Shown here piece after piece: positions 27,210-35,757 of a DNA stretch of 64,000 nucleotides (within the stretch, counting starts at the first letter, position 1; every line of letters begins with the position of its first letter). The notes under the pieces were generated by a model, which was not told the DNA's origin, made no database searches, and was given only the letters and a program-made list of their open reading frames with translations. Position numbers and translations under genes: made by a program. The DNA is from Ignavibacteriales bacterium (lineage in GTDB: Bacteria; Bacteroidota; Ignavibacteria; T3Sed10-11), in the NCBI GenBank assembly GCA_003568415.1, contig PWXV01000324.1, positions 1 to 64,000 on the forward strand. Direction: 5' to 3'.

Positions 27210-28043
27210 ATGAAGATACTTAATTACACTTTATCTATAATCGGTATACTACTCATCGTATCAATACTACTACTCGTTATGATATCAGCACTTGAAAAGC
27301 AAATGATCTATTATCCTGCAAAATATCCGGAGGGGTTCTGGGAGCCGGAACGTTTTGGTGTCGCTGCCAAAGATTGTTGGTTCACGGCTGATGACGACGT
27401 AAAACTGCATGGCTGGTATGCGGAAGGAGCCGGATCCGATCTCAATATTACATTACTCTGGTATCACGGAAATGCCGGCAACATCACCCACCGGCTTGAA
27501 AATATGCGTGACCTTCTCGATCTCGGCGTCAATGTATTTATAATAGATTACCGCGGGTATGGAAAAAGTGAAGGAGAGCCGGATGAAGCCGGAATCTATA
27601 AAGACGGCGTTGCAGCATACGATTACCTGATCAATGAAAAACAACATACCGGAGATACTGTCGTGCTCTTTGGCAGAAGTCTCGGCGCTGCTGTTGCCGT
27701 TGAAGTGGCAACACAGCGGGAGATTCGGGGAATGATCCTCGAATCCGCATTTACCGATGCAAAGGCAATGGCGAGGGTGCTTATGCCCTTCCTTCCCGTC
27801 GGCGCAATGATATCATCAAAGTTTGATTCAATAGGAAAGATAAAAAATATACATATCCCCGTACTGTTCACACACGGCAACCGTGATACCATAGTTCCGT
27901 ACGAGCTTGGCAGAAAATTATATGAGGCAGCCAACCATCCTAAAGAGTTTTATACAATCGAGGGTGCCGATCACAACGATACGTATATTGTGGGCGGCGC
28001 TGCCTATTATCAAAAGATTAAGGAATTTCTGGAGGGATTATAA
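27210..28043 (+). CDS. Alpha/beta hydrolase, membrane-anchored
   Basis: 277 aa. An N-terminal membrane helix (about residues 5-27) precedes a serine-hydrolase domain of the BEM46/YfhR type. The likely triad is S157 (GRSLG nucleophile elbow), D226 (HGNRDTIVP) and H255 (GADHNDT). The oxyanion region reads WYHGNAGN. These proteins are esterases or peptidases with few proven substrates. Orientation of the anchor suggests the catalytic domain lies in the periplasm or at the membrane face. Two bases separate it from the DinB-family gene. Confidence 0.85.
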   Translation: MKILNYTLSIIGILLIVSILLLVMISALEKQMIYYPAKYPEGFWEPERFGVAAKDCWFTADDDVKLHGWYAEGAGSDLNITLLWYHGNAGNITHRLENMRDLLDLGVNVFIIDYRGYGKSEGEPDEAGIYKDGVAAYDYLINEKQHTGDTVVLFGRSLGAAVAVEVATQREIRGMILESAFTDAKAMARVLMPFLPVGAMISSKFDSIGKIKNIHIPVLFTHGNRDTIVPYELGRKLYEAANHPKEFYTIEGADHNDTYIVGGAAYYQKIKEFLEGL

Positions 28044-28045
28044 GT

Positions 28046-28519
28046 ATGGAAAGAGATCAAAAGGTACGGGCATATCTGAAAGATGTGCTTTCCTGGCAGG
28101 AGGCGCATCTCAACTTCGAGAGTGCGGTTGATAATCTTCCAAAAGCATTCCGCGGAATGAAGCCGGACGGGTTTCCCTATTCAATTTGGCAGCTTGTCGA
28201 GCATATCCGCACAGCGCAATGGGATATACTCGATTTTACCCGGAATCCGGATTATCAAGAACACACCTGGCCCGATGATTACTGGCCCGAACAGGAATCA
28301 CCGGACAATGACGAACAATGGGAAAAATCGTTGCTCGCTATACGACAGGACAGGGAAGCGTTCAGAGAACTCCTTGACGATCCCGGTTTTGATTTATTAA
28401 AACAATTTGAACACGGCACCGGACAGACATTATTCCGCCAGGCACTTTTGATCGCAGATCATACTGCATACCATACCGGACAGATCATACTTATCCGGAA
28501 AATATTACAGGAGTCATGA
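28046..28519 (+). CDS. DinB-like four-helix-bundle protein
   Basis: 157 aa, all-helical. Family marks are SIWQLVEHIRTAQWDILDF (about 50-68) and DHTAYHTGQIILIRK near the C-terminus, giving a three-His metal site (H57, H138 and H142 in this reading). The DinB/YfiT superfamily includes metal-dependent thiol transferases and many proteins of unknown role. The gene overlaps the DNA alkylation repair gene by 4 bases (ATGA), indicating translational coupling and perhaps a shared stress response. Confidence 0.82.
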   Translation: MERDQKVRAYLKDVLSWQEAHLNFESAVDNLPKAFRGMKPDGFPYSIWQLVEHIRTAQWDILDFTRNPDYQEHTWPDDYWPEQESPDNDEQWEKSLLAIRQDREAFRELLDDPGFDLLKQFEHGTGQTLFRQALLIADHTAYHTGQIILIRKILQES

Positions 28520-29211
28520 AATCCGAACGGGTGTCCGGCATATTGAACGTAATCAAATCACACGCTAAACCGGGTAACCGTGAAGGAATGGCACGGTTCG
28601 GCATTAACGTCGAGAATGCATATGGTGTATCGATTTATGAACTTCGAAAGATTGCAAAAGATATCGGTCTCGACCACGATCTCGCACGTGCCTTGTGGGA
28701 TACCGGTAATCACGAAGCCCGAATTCTTGCAGGTATGATTGATGACCCTGCCCTGGTTACCGAAGAGCAAATGGAAAGATGGGTGCAGGATTTCAACTCG
28801 TGGGATCTGTGCGATCAGGTTTGCTCCAATTTGTTCGATCGAACAAAGTATGCGTATAAAAAAGCGTTTGCATGGACGAACAGGGAAGAAGAATTCGTGA
28901 AGCGTGCCGGTTTTGTTCTTATGGCAGCGTTATCGGTCCACGATAAGAATGCTTCCGATTCGCGATTTGAAAAATTTCTCCCGATCATAAAAAAACATGC
29001 AATCGATGAGCGTAACTTTGTGAGGAAAGCAGTGAACTGGGTGTTGCGCCAGATTGGTAAGCGAAATGTGGTATTGCATCGAAAAGCTATCGACACTGCA
29101 CTTGATATTGAACAATATAATTCGAAAACTGCCCGGTGGATAGCAAAGGATGCGTTGCGTGAGTTGCGAAGTGAAAAGGTGAAGAAGAAATTGAAAATGT
29201 TAAAGTCATAA
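28516..29211 (+). CDS. DNA alkylation repair protein, AlkD-like
   Basis: 231 aa, composed of HEAT-like helical repeats. It fits the AlkC/AlkD DNA glycosylase family, which removes bulky or positively charged alkylated bases. Supporting stretches are VSIYELRKIAKDIG, HEARILAGMIDDP, FNSWDLCDQVC (the WD pair is part of the AlkD active region) and the conserved ERNFVRKAVNWVLRQIGKRN. Length matches AlkD (about 230). It overlaps the DinB-like gene by 4 bases and ends this five-gene run. Confidence 0.9.
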   Translation: MKSERVSGILNVIKSHAKPGNREGMARFGINVENAYGVSIYELRKIAKDIGLDHDLARALWDTGNHEARILAGMIDDPALVTEEQMERWVQDFNSWDLCDQVCSNLFDRTKYAYKKAFAWTNREEEFVKRAGFVLMAALSVHDKNASDSRFEKFLPIIKKHAIDERNFVRKAVNWVLRQIGKRNVVLHRKAIDTALDIEQYNSKTARWIAKDALRELRSEKVKKKLKMLKS

Positions 29212-29255
29212 AATAAAGAACGACAACGCTATCGAGGCAAAACGATTTACAGGTT

Positions 29256-29729
29256 TTACCCCGAACCGATTTGCTTTTCATCGTTAACCGTTTTTATATC
29301 CGTTAAATTATTCTGAACGATCAGGTAATCCTCTACAATGTTTCCTCCGATGAGATGTTCCTGAATAATGCGTTCGAGCACCGGCGGATCGCAGCTATGG
29401 TACCATACACCTTCGGGGTAGACTACCGCGATGGGACCTGATTCGCAGATGCGTAAACAGTTAGCTTTTGTACGGAATATACTTTTGTTACCATTGAGTT
29501 CAAGTTCTTTTAAACGTTTTTTTAAGTACTCCCACGCCACCAGTGACCTGCCCCGGTCACAGCATTTCGGTTTAGTCTGATCGCAGCATAGGAATATATG
29601 CCGTTTAATATGAGGAATCCCGAGATCTTTTGCTTTCCGATAGGTTGTTTTAATTGTTTTTGTTCCTTTCCCTGGTATCGATACGTAAGTAATATTGTTA
29701 TGAACAGAAAAGTAGAAGGTTTTGTTCAT
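29256..29729 (-). CDS. Thioredoxin-like [2Fe-2S] ferredoxin
   Basis: 157 aa from the ATG at 29727-29729. The frame stays open for 61 more codons, but that part is a palindromic repeat region with no conserved protein features, so I exclude it. Cluster cysteines are visible as CC-x6-CC in [12 protein letters not shown] and C-x3-C in [10 protein letters not shown], followed by [10 protein letters not shown], the standard pattern of the single-domain thioredoxin-like ferredoxins. An electron carrier role is likely. The first 45 residues are an unusual N-terminal extension ([14 protein letters not shown]). It is the last gene of the leftward group but has a 210-base gap with repeats before the ligase-like gene. 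Confidence 0.75.
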   Translation of the reverse strand: MNKTFYFSVHNNITYVSIPGKGTKTIKTTYRKAKDLGIPHIKRHIFLCCDQTKPKCCDRGRSLVAWEYLKKRLKELELNGNKSIFRTKANCLRICESGPIAVVYPEGVWYHSCDPPVLERIIQEHLIGGNIVEDYLIVQNNLTDIKTVNDEKQIGSG

Positions 29730-29742
29730 TGAACCATGGTAG

Positions 29743-29800
29743 GGTGGACACCACCTGTGTGCTGGCTTTGTGTGAAGGGGGTGGCGTCCACCTTGTGTGC
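29743..29800 (+). repeat. Two copies of the GGTGGAC-GCCACC/TGTGTGC dispersed repeat
   Basis: GGTGGACACCACC-TGTGTGC (29743-29762) and GGTGGCGTCCACC-TTGTGTGC (29780-29800) are direct repeats, each beginning with an imperfect palindrome. A third copy lies at 14501-14525. All are non-coding. Confidence 0.55.
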
Positions 29801-29850
29801 GGGAATAATTCGTAGTAGCTTTTTTAAAATCCACACTACTGCAAATCCTT

Positions 29851-29906
29851 CGCGCAGGTGGAGGCCATCTTCCTGCGCGCATCTCCCGGCGCAGATGGTC
29901 TCCACC
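29851..29906. repeat. REP-like palindromic element
   Basis: GGTGGAGGCCATCT (29857-29870) and AGATGGTCTCCACC (29893-29906) match as inverted repeats at 13 of 14 positions. An alternative stem is perfect over 8 bp, CGCGCAGG (29851-29858) / CCTGCGCG (29872-29879). It sits between the ligase-like and ferredoxin genes, which are otherwise on one strand. Confidence 0.6.
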
Positions 29907-29939
29907 CGGCATCGTGCTGTTTAATTTGAATTTACTACC

Positions 29940-30806
29940 TCAACCATCTCTATCATCTAAATAAGAATATACCGTTTCAAGTCGGTCCACCTCATCCAGA
30001 GAAGTATTATCACACCGCCTGATAATCCAGGGTGAGATGAGTTTAACACCGGATTTCCTACGGTTTGCCCGTTCAACCGATTCAAATGCTATTTCATATA
30101 CTAAACCTGGGTTAATACTCACGACCGGACCGAATTGTTCGCGGGTGTTTTTTGACACATAATCCCGTATCCGGAGGTGCTCATCAGAAACGATGCCCGA
30201 CTTTGCTTTAACAATCGGAACAAGCAATTCATCTTTCCAAACGGCAAATGTGTATTCATTGCGGGATACATAAAGCAAGACTGCTTTTATTGTGGCGTGC
30301 CGGCGGGTCGCCGTGAATTTTGTATGGAATGATTCATTGAGCTCCGTTTCACTGACCGGAGACCTGTATGTACCGGTAATAATTCTGTTAAACACATATA
30401 GCTCTTTAGGGGATAACACTCTCCATAGTGAATGGATGTAATCTCTTGTATGTTTATAGGATGAATGATTAAGATCGTGAAGACGATCCATAATTTCGTG
30501 CAATGGCAGTGTTGAAGCACTCGTATTTGATTTTACCAGTAGCGTAGTTGCGTCGGTAAGGTTGCCTGTGTGCTGAATACATTCTTCAATAAGCCATAGC
30601 GGGAGTTCTGTAAAATCCGATACACATATACGAAGTTCATCATACTTGATATATCTGCGTTTACCGGTATTCCGTAACAATGATTCTGCCCAATGCCGGT
30701 CAGCATCAATTTGAATATCTTGCATATACCGGTACAGCCGGTGAACCCGTTGTTTCCGCGACGGTATCGTAAGCAGATCAAAATGAAGTTGTGCAAACGA
30801 ATTCAT
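29940..30806 (-). CDS. ATP-dependent DNA ligase homologue lacking the adenylation domain
   Basis: 288 aa, intact frame. Residues 1-165 match the N-terminal DNA-binding domain of bacterial Lhr-associated ATP-dependent ligases (SFAQLHFDLL, ELPLWLIEEC, GNLTDATTLLV, YVFNRIITGTYR). Residues about 171-288 match the C-terminal OB domain of the same enzymes (IKAVLLYV, EYTFAVWKDELLVPIVKAKSGI, NTREQFGPV, YEIAFESVERANRRKSG). The roughly 230-residue nucleotidyltransferase domain with the KxDG lysine is absent; the two halves meet at 166-171. Motif VI, normally RxDK, reads R264-C-D-N267, losing its lysine. It cannot form a ligase-AMP on its own. It may bind nicked DNA, regulate, or act with another protein. 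It lies 33 bases downstream of the DUF2851 gene, likely in one operon. Confidence 0.8.
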   Translation of the reverse strand: MNSFAQLHFDLLTIPSRKQRVHRLYRYMQDIQIDADRHWAESLLRNTGKRRYIKYDELRICVSDFTELPLWLIEECIQHTGNLTDATTLLVKSNTSASTLPLHEIMDRLHDLNHSSYKHTRDYIHSLWRVLSPKELYVFNRIITGTYRSPVSETELNESFHTKFTATRRHATIKAVLLYVSRNEYTFAVWKDELLVPIVKAKSGIVSDEHLRIRDYVSKNTREQFGPVVSINPGLVYEIAFESVERANRRKSGVKLISPWIIRRCDNTSLDEVDRLETVYSYLDDRDG

Positions 30807-30839
30807 AAAAATATATAAATTAAAAATAACCCGAAGTTA

Positions 30840-32318
30840 TCACCCGAACACAACCTTTCCAACCTCACACTCACCGCACCGTTCTTCCCGGCAATAGAAT
30901 TTATACAATTGTATCTTTCCTTGATACATTGGTGCAGTTGTTTTTTCCGGTTTACCGTTCAGCAATTCCTTGTCGATCTTGCGTGTTATATTGTTATCCG
31001 CCGGTGCAGATAGTGTGGAAAATAATTCTTCAGTCGCACCTCGTAGATCTATGTCTTTATACGTCCGTGCATATAAAAACAGAAATGGTAGTATAACATT
31101 TATCGTAATCTCGTCGATACGGCTCCTGCCGATCAGTTGTGTTAGCTTGCGCGAAGCTTTTTTACCGAACGTATAATGATTCTTCCAGTATCCATCGGCA
31201 GGTATTGTAAAATAGTTTCTGATCTCTTTGATTTTATTCCGTGGTACAGCATCCGGTTGTTTTACAGTACCGAGAAGAAATTCAAGCACAGGATTATCGA
31301 TCATTCGTTCCACTATGCGGGCAAGCGCGGCTATGCGCAGCGTCGGGAAGTTTTGCGGACGCAGCCGGAAGAACTGCCATTCGGTTGCATCCATCGGCGA
31401 ATGTTTGATTTTTGTTTTTTCGTTTCCAACTGTATGGCGTAATTCCTTTTGATAGGTATCGTCGGTTGTATTGTCAAGAAGGCCTGCCATTTCGAAAAGG
31501 AGCCCTTCACGTGCATCCCCGGGTAGTTCGCGTAGACGCGGGAAGGTCACAAGGGACGAAAGCCGTCTGAACGGAAGCTGATTTTTGGAATATCCGAGCG
31601 CTTCGGCTATCGATTCGTATAATAACTGCTCCCACGCATCTTTCTTTCGTAGATCATTAACCGATGGAGGGCGCGCCGGAGGTGGTATCTCATCGATGTT
31701 TCCCTGAAACGGTATCTCGCCGTACCGCGCGGCGGGTTCACGCAGATCGTAATTGTCGGGTGATGCAAGTTCGTGCAGACGGTTATGCATTGTCCGTACC
31801 TTCAGTTCAATTCGCCGCATACCAAGTGTAGTAATCCAGTTCAGTTTGAGGTTATTATCGACACCATCATTCTTTCCATAACAGGCTATATGATCCAACC
31901 GGCGTGAGCGCTCGCCCGATATAGACTTTTGCCAGACCGCGCGAACCGGTTCAATGAGAAACTGGTCGAGAATTAATGTCGGCACTTTGCGTCCGCTTTC
32001 TGTAGTTGTTCTCTCAAAGTCGCTGCCGGATTTCATTACAACGTGTAATATGACTTTATTATATCGCGGGTCGTGCTGGTGAAGGTGAGTTGACCAGTCT
32101 TCGAGCGTGCGGTGTATCTCGATGTCGCCGGCGTAGAGTGTGTCACCGATTTGTATTTTTGCGTTGAGGAAATCCGGTCCGGTGTCGGTGTTCGGTGTGC
32201 CCGGATCGATTATGGTTACGGAAAGTCCCTCGTGTGATTCGAGGGAAGCGGTACGGAAAAGCTGCTGCGACCATACTTCATGCAGGAACTTTTCCGGCAG
32301 CAACGTTGTGCGTGGCAT
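30840..32318 (-). CDS. DUF2851 family protein
   Basis: 492 aa. The N-terminus (LPEKFLHEVWSQQLF, then GPDFLNAKIQIGDTLYAGDIEIH and HDPRYNKVILHVV) is the signature of DUF2851, common in Bacteroidota and relatives. The G-D-I-E-I-H and H-V-V pattern recalls nuclease-like folds with an acidic core, but I cannot prove that. The C-terminus ends in a cysteine cluster, C-x4-C-x2-C in FYCREERCGECEVG, a possible metal or Fe-S site as seen in some nucleases. Function unknown. It follows pyrF by 26 bases and precedes the ligase-like gene by 33 bases, all leftward, so a link to nucleic acid processing is an inference from context. Confidence 0.85.
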   Translation of the reverse strand: MPRTTLLPEKFLHEVWSQQLFRTASLESHEGLSVTIIDPGTPNTDTGPDFLNAKIQIGDTLYAGDIEIHRTLEDWSTHLHQHDPRYNKVILHVVMKSGSDFERTTTESGRKVPTLILDQFLIEPVRAVWQKSISGERSRRLDHIACYGKNDGVDNNLKLNWITTLGMRRIELKVRTMHNRLHELASPDNYDLREPAARYGEIPFQGNIDEIPPPARPPSVNDLRKKDAWEQLLYESIAEALGYSKNQLPFRRLSSLVTFPRLRELPGDAREGLLFEMAGLLDNTTDDTYQKELRHTVGNEKTKIKHSPMDATEWQFFRLRPQNFPTLRIAALARIVERMIDNPVLEFLLGTVKQPDAVPRNKIKEIRNYFTIPADGYWKNHYTFGKKASRKLTQLIGRSRIDEITINVILPFLFLYARTYKDIDLRGATEELFSTLSAPADNNITRKIDKELLNGKPEKTTAPMYQGKIQLYKFYCREERCGECEVGKVVFG

Positions 32319-32344
32319 GATGTTCCTCCCGGTTTGTTCATAGA

Positions 32345-33142
32345 TTATGTGATCTCATTCCGGTATGTATTGATCATTGCATGCACTTCCACTGCGGTAT
32401 CTCGTACATTATTCGCGTAAATGATCGATCGTCCGACGTTTATCAGTAGCAGATCCTTATTCTTCGTACAACCGTGTTCAACTGAATTTTTCAAGTCACC
32501 GCCCTGTGCACCGATACCGGGTAATAGTATCGGCATATCGGGGGCAAGTTTTCTAATGCCGGCAAGCTCGCGTGCTTGTGTTGCTCCGACCACGAGCCCG
32601 ATATTTTTACTGGTGTTCCATTTCTTCGCCCGTTGAACTACCCTTTCATAGAGATAACGGTCACCGACTTTCAATTTTTGAAAATCCTTTGCACCCGGAT
32701 TAGAGGTCAGAGCAAGAATGAAAGCACCTTTCTCCGGATACTGAATAAAAGGCTCCACCGAATCGGTTCCCATATACGGATTGACCGTCACGGCATCGAA
32801 TTCAAATCCATCGAATAGTGTCTCCGCGTACCGTTCTGCTGAATTACCGATATCGTTGCGTTTACCGTCACCGATAGTGATAATTCCATCCGGTACCAGC
32901 TCAAGTGAATCCTCAAGCGCTTCAATACCCGATATTCCCTGTGCTTCGTAAAAAGCAAGATTAAATTTATAGGCACATACCATGTCCGATGTCGATTCGA
33001 TAATGTGTTTATTAAATTCTACAATCGGGTCGCCTGTTTTTTGCAGGTGTGAAGGAATTTTATCGAGCACCGGATCAAGTCCGATACATAACAGACTATT
33101 ACAGGTCTGTTGTATTTGCCGCAGCCGTTCGGTAAAGGTCAT
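32345..33142 (-). CDS. pyrF: Orotidine 5'-phosphate decarboxylase, type 2
   Basis: 265 aa from the ATG at 33140-33142, which overlaps the dcd stop codon (ATGA). A non-conserved extension to 33157 is possible. The enzyme makes UMP from OMP, the last step of pyrimidine synthesis. Family marks are LCIGLDPVLDKIP near the N-terminus, YKFNLAFYEAQG and the active-site DGKRNDIGNSAERYA with its Asp-Lys-Asp. Length and the KRNDIGN motif place it in the longer type 2 subfamily. Coupled to dcd, so pyrimidine nucleotide genes are grouped. Confidence 0.95.
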   Translation of the reverse strand: MTFTERLRQIQQTCNSLLCIGLDPVLDKIPSHLQKTGDPIVEFNKHIIESTSDMVCAYKFNLAFYEAQGISGIEALEDSLELVPDGIITIGDGKRNDIGNSAERYAETLFDGFEFDAVTVNPYMGTDSVEPFIQYPEKGAFILALTSNPGAKDFQKLKVGDRYLYERVVQRAKKWNTSKNIGLVVGATQARELAGIRKLAPDMPILLPGIGAQGGDLKNSVEHGCTKNKDLLLINVGRSIIYANNVRDTAVEVHAMINTYRNEIT

Positions 33143-33675
33143 TTGAAGTTCTTCCACATCATTGATTCCATCGGTTTTTCGTTGCGTTGCGTATATTTGG
33201 CTGAAGTCTTTTTGTTGTATGGTGTAAGCACATCTCCGGATGTTTCAAAATATATTAATTGTCCGATCGGCATGCCATAGTATACGCGTACCGGCTGCTT
33301 AACCGAAATCTCCAGTGTCCAGTAATTACAAAATCCGACATCGCCCTTACCGGCGGTCGCGTGAATATCGATACCGAGCCGTCCAATACTGCTTTTGCCT
33401 TCGAGGAACGGAACGTGTTTATGCGTTTCGGTGTACTCAAGTGTTACACCAAGGTATAATCGTGAAGGAAACAATATCATCCCCTCATCGGGTATTTCAA
33501 TATAGGTAACCTTATTGTGTTCTCTACTGTCCAATAAATCGTCTTTATAGATTGCAAGGTGTTTTCCGAGGTGTACGTCGTAGCTGTTCGAACCGAGGTG
33601 CTTCCGGTCGAACGGTTCAATTACTATTCTACCGCTCTCGATCTCGTCGAGTATCTGTTTGTCTGTGAGGATCAT
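33139..33675 (-). CDS. dcd: dCTP deaminase
   Basis: 178 aa. Converts dCTP to dUTP on the way to dTTP. Typical features are MILTDKQILDEIESGRIVI, LGSNSYDVHLG, the EGKSSIGRLGI motif and ATAGKGDVGF, followed by WTLE with the catalytic Glu. A few positions around GDVGFCNYWTLE differ from the E. coli enzyme (which has DPGWxGxIxLE), as in Bacteroidota homologues. It starts the leftward operon and is divergent from the epimerase gene at 33940; 264 bases between them hold the promoters. Confidence 0.93.
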   Translation of the reverse strand: MILTDKQILDEIESGRIVIEPFDRKHLGSNSYDVHLGKHLAIYKDDLLDSREHNKVTYIEIPDEGMILFPSRLYLGVTLEYTETHKHVPFLEGKSSIGRLGIDIHATAGKGDVGFCNYWTLEISVKQPVRVYYGMPIGQLIYFETSGDVLTPYNKKTSAKYTQRNEKPMESMMWKNFK

Positions 33676-33882
33676 TTGTAAGATAGATAATCTGAGTGGT
33701 TATGTGTGCTTATTTATCCAGTAAAAATACGAAAAATCCGATGAACTGCAAAACCAAACGGCTACCCCATTCCGGATGTGATAAATGTTGAAGGAGAAAG
33801 AGCGGGAGGGCAAAAATTAATATATCTCCCGATTTGTCTGACTATGAAAGTCATTGATTTTAGAATGAAAATGCAGAATATT

Positions 33883-33911
33883 TTGCTTTTTTAGTGCCTT
33901 CTCCGTACTAT
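33883..33911 (+). promoter_or_regulatory. Candidate promoter of the epimerase gene
   Basis: TTGCTT (33883-33888), a 17-base spacer and TACTAT (33906-33911), 28 bases upstream of the start codon at 33940. Confidence 0.5.
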
Positions 33912-33939
33912 TGGTTAGGTTCACTAAATTATAAAATCT

Positions 33940-34797
33940 ATGGAAACAATCCTCGTAACGGGCGGCAGCGGATTGCTTGGCCGGTATGTTGTCAGGGCAC
34001 TGCGGGATAAATATAGGGTTATTGTTCTTGATAAAATACCCCCTGAAGATTCTGTTGAATATCATGAGGGTAACGTCCTCGATCTGCCATTTTTAATAGA
34101 GAAGACACAAGGAATCGATGCTATCGTGCACCTTGCTGCAATCCCGCATCCGCTCGATCACCCGGCAGAGGAGGTGATTAATCTCAATGTAATGGGGACG
34201 TTCAATATGCTTGAGGCCGCCGCCCGGAATAATGTCCGGAAGTTCGTATTTGCCTCCAGCGAATCAACACTTGGCTTCGCATTTGCCGAACGTAAAAACC
34301 ATCCTGATTATGTTCCGGTCGATGAAGATCATCCGCTTCGTCCGCAGGATCCGTATGGTATGAGCAAGGTGTTGTGCGAAGAAATGTGCAAAACATATAC
34401 AAGACGTTACGCAATGCAAACCCTTTGTTTTCGTATGCCGTGGATATGGGTACCCGAACCCGAAGAGCAAAAATTGTATCGTACGTTAATCGATGAGTAT
34501 CCGAATTGGTATAAAAATTTGTGGGCATTTATACATGGCATGGATGCGGCAGATGCGTTCGCACTTGCACTCGAGCGTGAGTATCGTGAGGAACAACGAT
34601 CATGGTTTATTACCGCCGACGATAACTGGACCGGTGTTGCATCGATAAAACTCGTAAGGAAATTTTTCCCTGAAACTATCATCTATAAAAACCGGCTGCC
34701 GGATACAAAGAGTCTGATCGCAAATTACAAGGCAAAAACGGAACTCGGATTCAGACCCCGGCGAACCGTTAATGATGTTTTTAATGAGATCGCATAG
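33940..34797 (+). CDS. NAD-dependent epimerase/dehydratase (extended SDR)
   Basis: 285 aa. N-terminal Rossmann motif VTGGSGLLGRYV, then VHLAAIPHP, FVFASSESTLG (Ser of the triad) and the active YGMSK (Tyr-x3-Lys at about residues 145-149), so the catalytic Ser-Tyr-Lys set is complete. It fits UDP-glucose 4-epimerase-like or uronate dehydrogenase-like SDRs; exact sugar unknown. It is two bases from the nucleoside hydrolase gene and shares its promoter region with dcd. Confidence 0.88.
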   Translation: METILVTGGSGLLGRYVVRALRDKYRVIVLDKIPPEDSVEYHEGNVLDLPFLIEKTQGIDAIVHLAAIPHPLDHPAEEVINLNVMGTFNMLEAAARNNVRKFVFASSESTLGFAFAERKNHPDYVPVDEDHPLRPQDPYGMSKVLCEEMCKTYTRRYAMQTLCFRMPWIWVPEPEEQKLYRTLIDEYPNWYKNLWAFIHGMDAADAFALALEREYREEQRSWFITADDNWTGVASIKLVRKFFPETIIYKNRLPDTKSLIANYKAKTELGFRPRRTVNDVFNEIA

Positions 34798-34799
34798 CA

Positions 34800-35756
34800 A
34801 TGAAACGAACGATACTGCTTGATGTCGATACCGGTGTCGATGATTCAATAGCGATCTTGTTTGCATTACGCCTGCCGCAGCTCGAGGTAAAAGCCATAAC
34901 TACCGTTAGCGGTAATGTGCACGTTGATGAGGTAACTGAAAATACTAAAGTTGTGTTAGGGTTGATCGAGCACAAAGGAATACGGCTCGGTAAAGGAGCC
35001 TCAGCGTCGTTGCGTCGTACCCGTTTCCACGCACCCGAAGTTCATGGTGATGAAGGATTGGGAAATGTCCGGGGAAAATACATACGGTATCGTACCCGTA
35101 TACAAACCGAGCGTGCGGTTCCGTTACTAATCGATATAATAAAAAAAAGTAAAACGCCTGTGTCGATTGTCGCTACCGGTCCGTTGACCAATATTGCCCG
35201 GGCTATTAAAAAAGACAACCGTACTATGCAACGCGTTAAAGAAATCATCAGCATGGGAGGATCGTTCGGGCATCGGGGAAATACCGGCCCGCTCGCTGAA
35301 TTCAATTACTATGTAGATCCGGACGCTGTTAATGTTGTCGCACAAGCAGGAATACCGCTGACGATCGTACCGTTAAATGTAACCGAGACCGTACCCCTGA
35401 GCCGGAAAGATGTGATTGCATGGAGCCGAAAAGCAAATTCAGGTGTCTCGCGTTTTATCGCAGATGTTACAGAATTTTATATGGATTTCCACAGCAGGGT
35501 GGAAGGTTTTAGAGGCGGCTTTATGCATGATCCTCTTACAATAGCAATTGCTGCTGTTCCCTCAATAGTGAAAAAACGTTACAAAAAACCTATATTAATA
35601 GAGACCCAGGGACTTTACACGTCAGGAACAACACTTACCCGGGATGCGATAGGTAATGAAAAAAATGCACCCGTTGTTTCCGTGATTGCCGAGATCGACC
35701 ATCGACGGTTTTGGAACCTGTTTCGAAAAGCTCTATTCGCTACCGATAAACACTGA
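34800..35756 (+). CDS. Nucleoside hydrolase (inosine-uridine preferring family)
   Basis: 318 aa. Splits ribonucleosides into base and ribose. The calcium-binding N-terminal signature DVDTGVDD (D8, D10, D14, D15) is present, with TTVSGNVHVDEVTEN, VATGPLTNIARAI, SMGGSFGHRGN and AEFNYYVDPDA, all diagnostic for the IUNH fold. A purine or pyrimidine salvage role fits the nearby dcd-pyrF genes. The stop codon lies one base before the start of the next gene. Confidence 0.93.
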   Translation: MKRTILLDVDTGVDDSIAILFALRLPQLEVKAITTVSGNVHVDEVTENTKVVLGLIEHKGIRLGKGASASLRRTRFHAPEVHGDEGLGNVRGKYIRYRTRIQTERAVPLLIDIIKKSKTPVSIVATGPLTNIARAIKKDNRTMQRVKEIISMGGSFGHRGNTGPLAEFNYYVDPDAVNVVAQAGIPLTIVPLNVTETVPLSRKDVIAWSRKANSGVSRFIADVTEFYMDFHSRVEGFRGGFMHDPLTIAIAAVPSIVKKRYKKPILIETQGLYTSGTTLTRDAIGNEKNAPVVSVIAEIDHRRFWNLFRKALFATDKH

Positions 35757-35757
35757 G

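Noticed and set aside
29730-29912. 61-codon N-terminal extension of the ferredoxin gene
   Set aside because: The DNA consists of palindromic repeats; ferredoxin homology starts well inside the shorter frame.
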